From: PBB1 sp040400875
Lineage (GTDB): Bacteria; Pseudomonadota; Gammaproteobacteria; Burkholderiales; Burkholderiaceae_C
Direction: 5' to 3'
Assembly: GCA_040400875.1 (NCBI GenBank)
Contig: JBBAPK010000018.1
Span: 1 to 48,521 of the forward strand
DNA length: 48,521 bases
Positions 9,327-17,510 of this stretch are shown piece by piece (position 1 is the first letter of the stretch; each line of letters begins with the position of its first letter). The notes beneath the pieces are model-generated. The model was not told the DNA's origin, did no database searches, and was given only the letters and a program-made list of their open reading frames with translations. Made by a program: the position numbers and the translations under genes.

Positions 9327-10163
9327 ATGTTCAAGATGATCGATACCGTTGCATGGCGCATAGCGCGCATCACGCTGATGCTGACCATGGCCTTGCTCGT
9401 CGGCCTGCTGGCGTCACCCGCACAGCAGGCGCACGCGGCAGCCGTTGAAGCGGTGGCCGTGCCGGGCACTGACGTGACCATCGCCCCGGTGCCGCCCCCC
9501 GAGGTGGCCAACCCCTATGGGCTGGGTGCCCTGTGGGAGCAGGGCGACTTTGTGGCCCGCTCCACGCTGATCATCCTGGTGCTGATGAGCATGGGCAGCT
9601 GGTACATCCTGGTCACCCGGCTGCGCGCGAGTGTGCGGCTGCGCGCCGATGCGCGGCAGGCACAGGCAATGTTTGCCGGTGCGGTGACCGTGCATCAGCT
9701 GGCTCAGGGCCTGCGCGAAGGCAGCGCGTTTCGCTTCGTCGCTGAGGCCGGCCTGCACGCGAGCGAGCGACAGGCCGGCACGCTGATGGCCAGCGTCGAC
9801 CGCGGCGACTGGCTGACCATGAGCGTGCAGCGCAGCGTCGAGCAGGTGCAGTCCCAACTGAACGAAGGTCTGGCGCTGCTGGCCACCGTGGGGTCCACCG
9901 CGCCCTTCATCGGGCTGTTCGGCACGGTGTGGGGCATCTATCACGCGCTCACCGCGATTGGCATCGCCGGTCAGGCGAGCATCGACAAGGTGGCCGGCCC
10001 GGTCGGTGAGGCCCTCATCATGACGGCCATCGGCCTGGCGGTGGCGGTGCCTGCCGTGCTGGGCTACAACGCGCTGGCGCGACACAACAAGGTCACGATG
10101 GAGACGGTGCGCAGCTTCGGTGCGGCCATTCACGCCGTGCTCTCGAGCAAGGAAGCGCGCTGA
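9327..10163 (+). CDS. exbB: ExbB/TolQ-family proton channel subunit, long form with N-terminal signal sequence
   Basis: 278 residues of the MotA/TolQ/ExbB family, which with ExbD uses the proton gradient to energise TonB. The N-terminus has a cleavable-looking signal (hydrophobic 14-30, then AQQAHA) and a Pro/Val-rich periplasmic segment, as in the long ExbB forms. Helix 1 is near 78-97; the pore helices follow ATVGSTAPFIGLFGTVWGIY and GEALIMTAIGLAVAVPAV. The chosen ATG lies 22 bp after the tonB stop; upstream in-frame codons overlap tonB. Next come two exbD genes in the same direction. Confidence 0.9.
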   Translation: MFKMIDTVAWRIARITLMLTMALLVGLLASPAQQAHAAAVEAVAVPGTDVTIAPVPPPEVANPYGLGALWEQGDFVARSTLIILVLMSMGSWYILVTRLRASVRLRADARQAQAMFAGAVTVHQLAQGLREGSAFRFVAEAGLHASERQAGTLMASVDRGDWLTMSVQRSVEQVQSQLNEGLALLATVGSTAPFIGLFGTVWGIYHALTAIGIAGQASIDKVAGPVGEALIMTAIGLAVAVPAVLGYNALARHNKVTMETVRSFGAAIHAVLSSKEAR

Positions 10164-10177
10164 GCGCAGCGAGCCCC

Positions 10178-10603
10178 ATGCCCATCGAGTTTCCTTCGCC
10201 TGATGACGACGCGGGCGTCATCTCCAGCATCAACACCACGCCGCTGGTGGATGTGATGCTGGTGCTGTTGATCATCTTTCTGATCACCATCCCGGTGGTC
10301 ACGCAGACGGTGGCGGTGTCGCTGCCCAAAGAGGTCAACCGGCCGCGGCAGACCCGCCCGGACAACATCGAGATTTCGGTCGACCGCGAGGGTGTCGTCT
10401 ACTGGAACGCGCAGCGGCTGGCCGATGCCGCCACCTTGGCGGCTCGGCTGGCGAAACTCGGTGAGCGCCAGCCGCAGCCTGAAGTGCATGTGCGCGGCGA
10501 CGAAACGACGCGCTACGAGGCAGTGGGTCGAGTGGTGCTGGCTTGTCAGCAAGCAGGCATCCACAAGGTCAGCTTCGTCACGCAGCCACCGGCCAGGAAC
10601 TGA
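10178..10603 (+). CDS. exbD: ExbD biopolymer transport protein (first copy)
   Basis: 141 residues: a short cytoplasmic N-terminus, one membrane helix preceded by INTTPLVDVMLVLLIIF, and a periplasmic domain. Asp25 in the helix is the conserved proton-carrying residue of ExbD/TolR. The gene starts 14 bp after exbB and is followed 5 bp later by a second exbD. Within the tonB-exbB-exbD-exbD operon it is one of two candidate partners for the ExbB pentamer. Confidence 0.92.
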   Translation: MPIEFPSPDDDAGVISSINTTPLVDVMLVLLIIFLITIPVVTQTVAVSLPKEVNRPRQTRPDNIEISVDREGVVYWNAQRLADAATLAARLAKLGERQPQPEVHVRGDETTRYEAVGRVVLACQQAGIHKVSFVTQPPARN

Positions 10604-10608
10604 CACCC

Positions 10609-11037
10609 ATGGCGATGAATCCGGGCGCTGGCGGCGAGCGCGAACCCGAGTTGATGATGGACATCAACACCACCCCACTGATCGACGTGATGCTGGTGCT
10701 GATCATCATGCTGATCATCACGATCCCGGTGCAGCTGCACGCGGTCAACCTGAACCTGCCGCAAGGCAAGGCGCCGCCGCCCGAGCAGCCACCGGTGGTG
10801 GTGACTGTGACCATCGGCGCCGATGGCAGCGTGCTGTGGAACGACGTGGTGGTGAGCGATCAGGAGACGCTTGAGGCCAAGCTCAGGCAGGCGGCCACTG
10901 AGGCGAACCCACCCGAGCTGCAACTCAGGCCCGATGGCGCAGCGCCCTACGGCGCGGTGGCCCGAGTGCTGGCTGCGGCGCAACGCTTGGGCGTGACCCA
11001 ACTCGGGATGGCGGGCAACGAGCGGTTTGGTTCCTGA
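10609..11037 (+). CDS. exbD: ExbD biopolymer transport protein (second copy)
   Basis: 142 residues, the same layout as the preceding gene but clearly diverged: membrane motif INTTPLIDVMLVLIIMLIIT with Asp26 kept, then a periplasmic domain with different sequence. ATG at 10609 is used because it follows the previous stop by 5 bp; earlier in-frame starts lie inside the first exbD. A tonB-exbB-exbD1-exbD2 order is known from Xanthomonas, where exbD2 has a specialised role; whether the same holds here is inference. Confidence 0.9.
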   Translation: MAMNPGAGGEREPELMMDINTTPLIDVMLVLIIMLIITIPVQLHAVNLNLPQGKAPPPEQPPVVVTVTIGADGSVLWNDVVVSDQETLEAKLRQAATEANPPELQLRPDGAAPYGAVARVLAAAQRLGVTQLGMAGNERFGS

Positions 11038-11081
11038 GATCAGGACATGCTGTATTGCTTAGGCCGGGCGGGCTGTGATCG

Positions 11082-11106
11082 CTCTGGCACCAGCGAGGCG
11101 CCAGAG
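11082..11106. other. Inverted repeat between convergent exbD and adk
   Basis: CTCTGGC (11082-11088) and GCCAGAG (11100-11106) can form a 7-bp stem with an 11-base loop in the 97-bp gap between the convergent exbD and adk genes. There is no T-run on either side, so it is at best a weak or Rho-assisted stop signal. Confidence 0.35.
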
Positions 11107-11134
11107 ACGAATCAGCCGAGCGCTTGAACGGCTG

Positions 11135-11788
11135 TCAAGCCAGCGCTTGAAGCGCGCGAGTGGTGATCTCGTCGACGCTGCCAGTGCCGACGATCATGCG
11201 ATAGCGAGGGGCGATCGGATCGCCTGACGACGACCAGTCCGAGTAGTAGGCCACCAGCGGACGGGTCTGCTTCTGGTAGACATCCAGACGCTTGCGCACG
11301 GTGTCTTCCTTGTCGTCATCGCGCTGCACCAGGGCTTCGCCCGTTGCATCGTCAATACCTTCGACCTTGGGCGGATTGAACTTGACGTGATAGGTGCGAC
11401 CCGAGGCCATGTGCGCGCGGCGTCCGCTCATGCGCTCGATGATGGCCTCGTCGGGCACATCGATCTCGAGCACGATGTCGAGATTGACGCCTGCAGTCTT
11501 CATGGCATCGGCCTGCACGATGGTGCGTGGGAAGCCGTCGAACAAGAAGCCGTTGGCGCAATCGGGTTGGGCCAGACGCTCTTTGACCAGCCCGATGATG
11601 ATGTCGTCGCCGACCAGGCCGCCCGAGTCCATCACCTTCTTGGCCGCGATGCCCAGCGGGGTTCCAGCCTTGACCGCAGCGCGCAGCATGTCGCCGGTGG
11701 AAATCTGGGGAATGCCGAACTTCTGGCAGATGAATGAGGCTTGGGTGCCTTTGCCCGCGCCAGGTGCTCCCAACAGGATCAGTCTCAT
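11135..11788 (-). CDS. adk: Adenylate kinase
   Basis: 217 residues, the normal length of the long bacterial form. It makes 2 ADP from ATP and AMP in the cytoplasm. Visible are the P-loop GAPGAGKGT (7-15), the AMP-binding stretch QISTGDMLRAAV, the DGFPRT motif and a full LID domain (GRTYHVKFNPPKVEG) without the four zinc cysteines found in some Gram-positive enzymes. It is the last gene of the exbB-exbD-lpxK-Trm112-kdsB-adk run, 94 bp after kdsB, an arrangement common in Burkholderiales. Confidence 0.97.
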   Translation of the reverse strand: MRLILLGAPGAGKGTQASFICQKFGIPQISTGDMLRAAVKAGTPLGIAAKKVMDSGGLVGDDIIIGLVKERLAQPDCANGFLFDGFPRTIVQADAMKTAGVNLDIVLEIDVPDEAIIERMSGRRAHMASGRTYHVKFNPPKVEGIDDATGEALVQRDDDKEDTVRKRLDVYQKQTRPLVAYYSDWSSSGDPIAPRYRMIVGTGSVDEITTRALQALA

Positions 11789-11882
11789 CGGTGTCTTTCT
11801 GTGTCTCGTTGTTGATATGCGGATTGCTCTCCGCGAGTGGTTGGCCAGAATAGCATGGCCCCCCCAGGGCAAAGCGAGGCTC

Positions 11883-12635
11883 CTAAACCAGCATCTGACG
11901 CACTCGCGCCAGGTCTTCGGCGGTGTCCACACCGATGCCCGAAGGTGTTTCACTGCGATGCACCGCGATGCGCTCGCCGTGCCACAGCACGCGCAACTGC
12001 TCGAGCGATTCAACCGTCTCCAGCGGGCTGGCCTCAAGCTGCGGAAAGCGCCTCAGGAAGCCCGCCCGGAATGCATAGATGCCGATGTGCCGCAGCGGTG
12101 CGACGCTGCCGATGCCGGGCGAGCCGGCCGTGCTGCCATCGCGCCACCAGGGGATGGGCGCGCGCGAAAAATAAAGCGCCCGGTCTTCGCGATCACACAC
12201 CACCTTGACCACATTCGGGTTGGCCAGTTCGGCCGGGTCGGACACCGCGTGCGCGGCCGTGGCCATCACGCAGTCGGCGCGCGCGATCAGCATCGCAGCG
12301 ACCGCGTTGATCAGCGCGGGTTCGATCAGCGGCTCATCGCCTTGCACATTGACTACCACATCGTCGCCGTCGAGTCCCAGTCGTTCACAGGCTTCGGCCA
12401 GGCGGTCGCTGCCGGTGGCGTGATCGACCCGGGTGAGCACGGCAGCCACACCATGGGCTGTGCAGGCCTGCACGATTTCGGCGTCATCCGCAGCCACCAC
12501 CACCTGCCTGGCCAGCGACAACTGCGCCTGACGGGCCACCCGAACCACCATGGGCAAGCCAGCGATGTCGGCCAGCGGCTTGCGTGGCAACCGGCTTGAG
12601 GCCAGCCGCGCCGGGATCAGGACCGAGAAGCTCAC
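11883..12635 (-). CDS. kdsB: 3-deoxy-manno-octulosonate cytidylyltransferase (CMP-KDO synthetase)
   Basis: 250 residues, family length. It activates KDO with CTP for attachment to lipid A. The N-terminal nucleotide-binding motif IPARLASSRLPRKPL (8-22), VNVQGDEPLIEP and the C-terminal PSGIGVDTAEDL are diagnostic. It starts with GTG, whose bases overlap the TGA of the upstream Trm112-like gene (GTGA), so translation is coupled. Together with lpxK upstream it supplies the lipid A-KDO pathway. Confidence 0.96.
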   Translation of the reverse strand: MSFSVLIPARLASSRLPRKPLADIAGLPMVVRVARQAQLSLARQVVVAADDAEIVQACTAHGVAAVLTRVDHATGSDRLAEACERLGLDGDDVVVNVQGDEPLIEPALINAVAAMLIARADCVMATAAHAVSDPAELANPNVVKVVCDREDRALYFSRAPIPWWRDGSTAGSPGIGSVAPLRHIGIYAFRAGFLRRFPQLEASPLETVESLEQLRVLWHGERIAVHRSETPSGIGVDTAEDLARVRQMLV

Positions 12636-12871
12636 GCGCGATCGGCGGGATCGCCTTGCCGCAAATCGCTGAAGGCCGGTTGCGCGGGCACATCGTCGGT
12701 GATGGCGCGAGCCTCACTCTCGAGCATCAAGGGAATGCCGTCGCGCACGGGAAAGGCCAGCCGGTCGGCGTGGCAGACCAGTTCGTGGTGTTCTTGCGCC
12801 GGCGGGCGCCAATGCTCGAGCGGCCCCTTGCACACGGGGCACACCAGCAGGTTAAGCAGTCGGGTATCCAT
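12632..12871 (-). CDS. Trm112-like / UPF0434 small protein
   Basis: 79 residues. The start MDTRLLNLLVCPVCKGPLEHW carries the CPxC pair (Cys11, Cys14) and CKGPL of the UPF0434/Trm112p-like family, followed by the conserved LAFPVRDGIPLML. Its eukaryotic relatives are activating subunits of methyltransferases; the bacterial role is not settled. It overlaps the end of lpxK by 20 bp and the start of kdsB by 4 bp, the usual place for this family in proteobacterial LPS clusters. A longer in-frame start upstream lies inside lpxK and adds non-family sequence. Confidence 0.9.
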   Translation of the reverse strand: MDTRLLNLLVCPVCKGPLEHWRPPAQEHHELVCHADRLAFPVRDGIPLMLESEARAITDDVPAQPAFSDLRQGDPADRA

Positions 12872-13928
12872 CGGCAGTCCTGATCGAAGGGGAAGGGGGA
12901 AGCAGCGCGCGCAGTTCGCCAAGGAAGGCGGCGTCGCATTCAAAGTCTAGCGGGGCCACCCAGATCCGGGTCTTGCTGCCGGCCTGTGCCCAGAGTTCTG
13001 GCCTGAGCTTGACGGCGTCCTTCTCGGTGACGATGACGTGCTCGGTTTGATCGGGCCAGGGTGGCGTCGGGTAGCCGTGGTGGTCGGGCAGCGCCAGTGG
13101 CGTGAAGCGCAGCCCGGCGGCGCTCAGCATGTCGAAAAAACGTTGCGGGTGCGCCAGGCCGGCAGCGGCCGTCAGCGTCGCACCGCTGGCGGCCAGCGCG
13201 TGCAGGGTGCCCATCGTCGCGCTGCGTCCTGCCCACCAACTCGCCAGATCGACCAGGCCGGTCAGGTGGCGCCCGGCAAGGTGACCCGGCCACGGCGTGG
13301 AGGCAGCCGGCGCGTTGTAGAGCACGACGCTGCGCGCCGGGGGATGCTCGGAAAGCGTCTCGCGCAGCGGGCCGGCCGGCAGCAACCAACCGTTGCCCAC
13401 GCCGCGCTCGTCGAACACGATGACCTGCGCGGTGCGCGGCAATTGCAGATGCTGCAAGCCGTCGTCGCTGATGAGGATGTTGGTCTGCGCATGAGCGGCC
13501 AGCGCCTTCCTGGCCACCGCCACCCGCTTGGCTCCGACAAACACCGGCAGACCCGTGCGCAGGCGCAGCAGCAGCGGCTCGTCGCCTGCCTGAGCTGCGG
13601 TGCTGTCTGGCTGGACCTCCATGGGGCTGGGGACCTGTTCAGACCTGCCATAGCCGCGCGAAATGATGGCCGGCGTCCAGCCCTCGGTCTGCAGCCAACG
13701 CGCCACCGCCATCACCGTGGGTGTCTTGCCGGCACCGCCTGCGATCAGGTTACCCACCACGACAACCGGTACCGGCAAGGACTGCGGCTTGAGCCATTGA
13801 AGGCGGTACAGCAGCCGTCGCACACCGGTGATCGCTGCGAACACGCAGGCCAGTGACCACAAGGCAATGGCCAAGGGGCCGCGACCGAGCCAGGCCCGTT
13901 GCAGCTGGTCTTCGATGTCGGGTCGCAT
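12852..13928 (-). CDS. lpxK: Tetraacyldisaccharide 4'-kinase
   Basis: 358 residues. LpxK phosphorylates the 4' position of the lipid A precursor at the inner membrane. An N-terminal hydrophobic helix (LAIALWSLACVFAAITGV) anchors it; the P-loop GNLIAGGAGKTP follows, then ISRGYGR and, further on, ISDDGLQH, all typical of LpxK. ATG at 13928 was chosen; GTG at 13946 is an alternative adding six residues. The stop lies inside the downstream Trm112-like gene. The exbD gene upstream ends 88 bp before the start. Confidence 0.95.
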   Translation of the reverse strand: MRPDIEDQLQRAWLGRGPLAIALWSLACVFAAITGVRRLLYRLQWLKPQSLPVPVVVVGNLIAGGAGKTPTVMAVARWLQTEGWTPAIISRGYGRSEQVPSPMEVQPDSTAAQAGDEPLLLRLRTGLPVFVGAKRVAVARKALAAHAQTNILISDDGLQHLQLPRTAQVIVFDERGVGNGWLLPAGPLRETLSEHPPARSVVLYNAPAASTPWPGHLAGRHLTGLVDLASWWAGRSATMGTLHALAASGATLTAAAGLAHPQRFFDMLSAAGLRFTPLALPDHHGYPTPPWPDQTEHVIVTEKDAVKLRPELWAQAGSKTRIWVAPLDFECDAAFLGELRALLPPSPSIRTADGYPTA

Positions 13929-14016
13929 GCCGCGGGGCGTCAGCACCTGGTGTTGCTGCGGGTCGCGGTGTCTTGCCCCGCTGGAGACGCCGCCGTTGGC
14001 CGATCAGGCTGCCGGA

Positions 14017-14451
14017 TCACCGAGCGCCACCGGGCGCTGTGCGCTGAGCCGCGAAGGTGATGCGCACCAAACCGGCCCGTCGGGCCGCATCCATCACGTT
14101 GATTACGCTTTGATGAGCCGAGGTGGCGTCGGCTGACACGATGACGGGCATGTCGTTTCGGCCCTCGGCCTGCCGACTCAGCGCTAAGGTGAGCAACTCC
14201 ACGCTGCGGCCATCGACGGCATCTCCATTGACCGAATAGCGACCGTCGGCGGACACAGTAACCGTGATCTCTCTCGCACGCTCACGGCTGGGCTCGGCGT
14301 CGGCGGTCGGCAGTGTCACCTGCAGTTCCGTGAACTTCGCGTAGGTGGTCGACAGCATCAGGAAAATCAGCACCACCAGCAGCACGTCGATGAACGGGAT
14401 CAGGTTGATCTCGGGCTCTTCAGGGCGAGCCTTGCGAAAGTTCATCGCCAT
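14017..14451 (-). CDS. exbD: ExbD/TolR-family protein of the lipid A cluster
   Basis: 144 residues with a cytoplasmic N-terminus (MNFRKARPEEPEINLIPF), one membrane helix with the key Asp22 (FIDVLLVVLIFLML) and a periplasmic domain. It works with the ExbB just upstream as a proton-driven motor. ATG at 14451 is used; upstream in-frame starts overlap exbB, and ATG at 14445 (MNFRKA) is also possible. It is clearly separate from the two ExbD copies at 10178-11037: it has INLIPFIDVL where they have INTTPL. Confidence 0.9.
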   Translation of the reverse strand: MAMNFRKARPEEPEINLIPFIDVLLVVLIFLMLSTTYAKFTELQVTLPTADAEPSRERAREITVTVSADGRYSVNGDAVDGRSVELLTLALSRQAEGRNDMPVIVSADATSAHQSVINVMDAARRAGLVRITFAAQRTAPGGAR

Positions 14452-14458
14452 CGGAAGT

Positions 14459-15094
14459 TCAACTGGCCGAGCGGGGTGCTGCAAAGCGCATCAGGTGGGG
14501 TGTGAGGCGATCGCACGCTTGCTCCATGTCGAGCGTGTAGCCATCAACGCGCCCCCTGAAGTGCCTGTAGATCATCAGCGACGGGATGGCCACCATCAAG
14601 CCGAAGGCAGTGTTGTACAGCGCCATCGAGATGCCATGCGCCAGCAGCGCCGGGTTGCTGCCACCCGATGGCGCTTGCGAGCCGAAGATCTCGATCATCC
14701 CGATCACCGTGCCCAGCAGGCCGAGCAGCGGCGCGGTCGAGGCGATGGTGCCCAGCGCGTTGAGGTAGCGCTCAAGCCGATGAACCGCAGCGCGCCCGGA
14801 CGACTCGAACACGTCGCGAAGTGCGGCTTCACTGATGTGCGGCTCGGCGATCACCGCGCGCAGCCCGCTGGCCAGCACCGATCCGAGCACCGAGTTGTCG
14901 GCCAGCTTGTTGACCACATCGGCAGACGGCAATAGCGCCCGGGTCACCGACACCACCTCGTCGAGCAACTGGGGCGGGGCCACCTTCGATGTTCGCAGGC
15001 TGGACAGGCGTTCGATGATCAGCGTGAGGGCCGCCACCGAGCAAAAAATCAAGGGCCAGATCGGCCAGCCAGCGGCTTGTATGATCGAAAACAC
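14459..15094 (-). CDS. exbB: ExbB/TolQ-family protein of the lipid A cluster
   Basis: 211 residues of the MotA/TolQ/ExbB family: N-terminal helix (GWPIWPLIFCSVAALTLII), a cytoplasmic loop and two pore helices (TIASTAPLLGLLGTVIGMI and the stretch around FGLMVAIPSLMIY). It starts with GTG at 15094 and ends 7 bp before exbD. It is the short form without a signal sequence, unlike the copy at 9327. A pair like this ahead of lpxK is a recurrent Burkholderiales arrangement; the TonB partner is not in this cluster. Confidence 0.93.
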   Translation of the reverse strand: MFSIIQAAGWPIWPLIFCSVAALTLIIERLSSLRTSKVAPPQLLDEVVSVTRALLPSADVVNKLADNSVLGSVLASGLRAVIAEPHISEAALRDVFESSGRAAVHRLERYLNALGTIASTAPLLGLLGTVIGMIEIFGSQAPSGGSNPALLAHGISMALYNTAFGLMVAIPSLMIYRHFRGRVDGYTLDMEQACDRLTPHLMRFAAPRSAS

Positions 15095-15408
15095 GTGGTG
15101 ATTTTCCGTGCCGTGGCGTTGTCTGTGGGGTCTGCTCTCTCGACGATTATGGCTCGCTTCAAATCATGCGAACCATGGACTTCATGCCCGTTCAGATATG
15201 CACAGTTTCTGTTGATAACTTTGTGGGCAAGGCCATCGTGATGGCCCCGAAGGGCTGATTTCAAAGGGCTCACAACACATTGCCCAATCTGGTGGCAGCA
15301 ATAAGACCATGCAAATCAACAGCTTGAACGTTTTTGTCAAATTTATGACGCCGCGTGCTCGGCGTTGCGCGTTGTCTGACGCGGCTGTGGAGTTGTCGAG
15401 CCGCATGG
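15095..15408. other. Divergent intergenic region exbB / xseA
   Basis: 314 bp between divergent genes with no convincing gene. The middle part (about 15170-15350) is richer in A and T than its surroundings and should hold the promoters of both genes. TGTTGATAACTTTGTGGG at 15210-15227 loosely resembles paired DnaA-like sequences but matches no consensus box. No hairpin with a T-run is visible. If xseA uses an earlier start (15355) the region is shorter. Confidence 0.5.
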
Positions 15409-16716
15409 ATGCTGGGCTGGCGCTTGATTGATCGTCTGGAGGCCCCGCCGCAGCGTGTGATCTGGAGCGTCGCAGGCCTGGTTCATGCGGTCAGCGATGC
15501 GCTCAGTGCGCGCTTTTCGGCTTGCACGGTGGCGGGAGAGCTTTCGGGCTTTTCGCGTGCTACGAGCGGCCACAGTTATTTCACGCTCAAGGACGCTGAT
15601 GGCGAGTCGGCGTCGCTGCGCTGCGCGATGTTCAAGCGTGCTGGCAGCTTGCTGCAGTTTCTTCCCGCCGACGGCCAACAGGTCCAGTTGCGCGGCCGAC
15701 TCGCGGTCTACGAGCCCCGAGGCGAGTTGCAGTTCATCGTCGAGTCCATGCAACTGAGCGGCGAGGGCGCGCTTTACGAGCAGTTCCTGAAACTCAAGCA
15801 CAGGCTTGAGCTTCAGGGGCTTTTCGACAGCGACCGCAAACGCCCGATCACGCTTTGGCCTCGGCGAGTCGGTGTGGTCACTTCGCTGGATGCGGCTGCC
15901 TTGCACGATGTGGTGTCGACGTTCGCGCGCCGGGTGCCCCATGTAGATTTGATCATCTATGCGTCGCTTGTTCAAGGCGACCAGGCGCCCGAGGCGCTGG
16001 TGGCGGCCATCGCAAGAGCGGGCCTGCGGCGCGAGGTGGACACGCTGTTGATCTGCCGAGGCGGCGGATCGATGCAAGACCTCTGGGCCTTCAACGACGA
16101 GCGTGTCGTGCGCGCGGTGGTGGCTTCGCCCATTGCCGTGATCAGCGGGGTTGGGCACGAGACCGACGTGACGCTGGTGGACTTTGCTGCCGATCTGCGC
16201 GCGCCCACACCGACGGCGGCCGCTGAACTCTGCGCCCGCTCCACGCGAGACGCCCAAGGCGATCTGGCCCGCGCTGCGGTGGCGATGCGCAGGCGCATGC
16301 ACCAGTCGATCGACACCCAGGCGCAACGCGCCGACCGGGTGGCCGTGAAGTTACTTCGTCCGGCCGAGGCCCTGCGCAGGCAGACCGCTGTGCTCGACAT
16401 GCACGCGCACCGGCTGGCAGCGGCCGCGCAGCGCGTGCTGACGGCAGCGCGCCAGAACCTTCAAGGCCGCGCCGTCGGGCTGCAGCGCGCCAACCAGCAT
16501 TCGCTTCAGGTGGCGGGGCGCCGGCTTGATCGGCTTGGCGAGCGGCTGTGCGGTCTGGACCCCGAGGGCGTGCTCAGGCGTGGCTACGCACTCATTCAGA
16601 CCCAGGCTGCAGCAGTCGTGGTGGATCCGAAGCAACTGAAGGCCGGACAGGACCTTAAGGTCACGCTGGCGCACGGAACAGTCGGTCTGCGCGTAGAGCG
16701 CGTCCTGCCACCATAA
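15409..16716 (+). CDS. xseA: Exodeoxyribonuclease VII large subunit
   Basis: 435 residues from ATG 15409. XseA with XseB degrades single-stranded DNA to oligonucleotides. The N-terminal OB-fold (VAGELSGFSRATSGHSYFTL, then AVYEPRGELQFIVE) is followed by the catalytic domain with GVVTSLDAAALHDVV, the CRGGGSMQDLWAFNDE motif and SGVGHETDVTLVDF, then a long coiled-coil region and a C-terminal RRGYALI element. In-frame starts exist from 15355; 15409 is preferred because the extra residues are unlike the family. A terminator follows directly. The small subunit xseB is not in the window. Confidence 0.95.
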   Translation: MLGWRLIDRLEAPPQRVIWSVAGLVHAVSDALSARFSACTVAGELSGFSRATSGHSYFTLKDADGESASLRCAMFKRAGSLLQFLPADGQQVQLRGRLAVYEPRGELQFIVESMQLSGEGALYEQFLKLKHRLELQGLFDSDRKRPITLWPRRVGVVTSLDAAALHDVVSTFARRVPHVDLIIYASLVQGDQAPEALVAAIARAGLRREVDTLLICRGGGSMQDLWAFNDERVVRAVVASPIAVISGVGHETDVTLVDFAADLRAPTPTAAAELCARSTRDAQGDLARAAVAMRRRMHQSIDTQAQRADRVAVKLLRPAEALRRQTAVLDMHAHRLAAAAQRVLTAARQNLQGRAVGLQRANQHSLQVAGRRLDRLGERLCGLDPEGVLRRGYALIQTQAAAVVVDPKQLKAGQDLKVTLAHGTVGLRVERVLPP

Positions 16717-16745
16717 AAAAACCGGGCGCGGGGCCCGGTTTCTTG
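16714..16745 (+). terminator. Rho-independent terminator of xseA
   Basis: Right at the xseA stop, ACCGGGC (16721-16727) pairs with GCCCGGT (16733-16739), with A residues before and TTTCTT after, so it can act in both directions. The converging gene at 16811 ends 65 bp away. Confidence 0.8.
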
Positions 16746-16810
16746 AAGCTGCTTCGGCGGCATCCCACGAACTGCCGCCGACCAGCGCCTGCTGTGTTGC
16801 AGAAGACCCG

Positions 16811-17389
16811 TCAGAGCCCAGCGTTTTGTTGCGCGACCATCAGGTACAGCATGGCGATCGACAGCAGCGTGTTGGCCCTCGAGGTCAGCATGGCCACGCG
16901 GCCGGCCTTGGCTTTTTCCTCTGGCGTGACGGTCACCATACCGAGGGCCTTTTTCTGGTTTGGCCAGATGATGAACCAAACGTTGAAGGCCATGACCAAT
17001 GCAATCCACATCCCCAGCCCAATCGCGATGAAGGGCGCTTGCATCGTCAGTGCCTGAACGATGTAGCCGCTGACCGCCGCCAGCAACAGACCTGTGACGA
17101 CCGTGGCCAGCGCAGCGTAGCGAAACCAAAACAGCGCCGCTGGCGCGATCACTTTACTGATCGCTGGCTTGTGTTCGTCTGGGATCTTCGGCATCGAAGG
17201 GATCTGCACGAAGTTGAAATACCACAGCAGCCCAATCCACATCACGCCGCACATCACGTGCAGCCAGCGGATGAAGAACGCGCCCCAGGCATGGCTGAAT
17301 TCGACATTGCCCAGCGCAGCGACGATCAGGATTAGCAGCACCACGCCCGCGGCGACCGTGCGTCCCAACGATTGAAGAATCGCGCCCAT
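16811..17389 (-). CDS. PuuD-like (DUF989 / urate-oxidase N-terminal domain) membrane protein
   Basis: 192 residues, almost all membrane: helices near 12-28, 37-59 (FFIRWLHVMCGVMWIGLLWY), 86-113, 117-142 and 172-190. The pattern RWLHVMCGVMWIG and the region after it match the membrane domain found at the N-terminus of PuuD-type urate hydroxylases, here without the cytochrome c domain. Its role as a stand-alone protein is unknown; involvement in urate oxidation cannot be claimed. It is followed (towards lower coordinates) by the xseA terminator, and no partner genes for purine breakdown are nearby. Confidence 0.75.
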   Translation of the reverse strand: MGAILQSLGRTVAAGVVLLILIVAALGNVEFSHAWGAFFIRWLHVMCGVMWIGLLWYFNFVQIPSMPKIPDEHKPAISKVIAPAALFWFRYAALATVVTGLLLAAVSGYIVQALTMQAPFIAIGLGMWIALVMAFNVWFIIWPNQKKALGMVTVTPEEKAKAGRVAMLTSRANTLLSIAMLYLMVAQQNAGL

Positions 17390-17510
17390 TGCTTACCTTT
17401 CGGATTGATTGATGACCGAAAACTATAGCGCCTGCTTAACTTTGGGACACTTCGATGCGCAGCCCCGGGTGGCGTTCGCTGCGATTCAGGGTGGCCCTCC
17501 TTCGCTGCTG

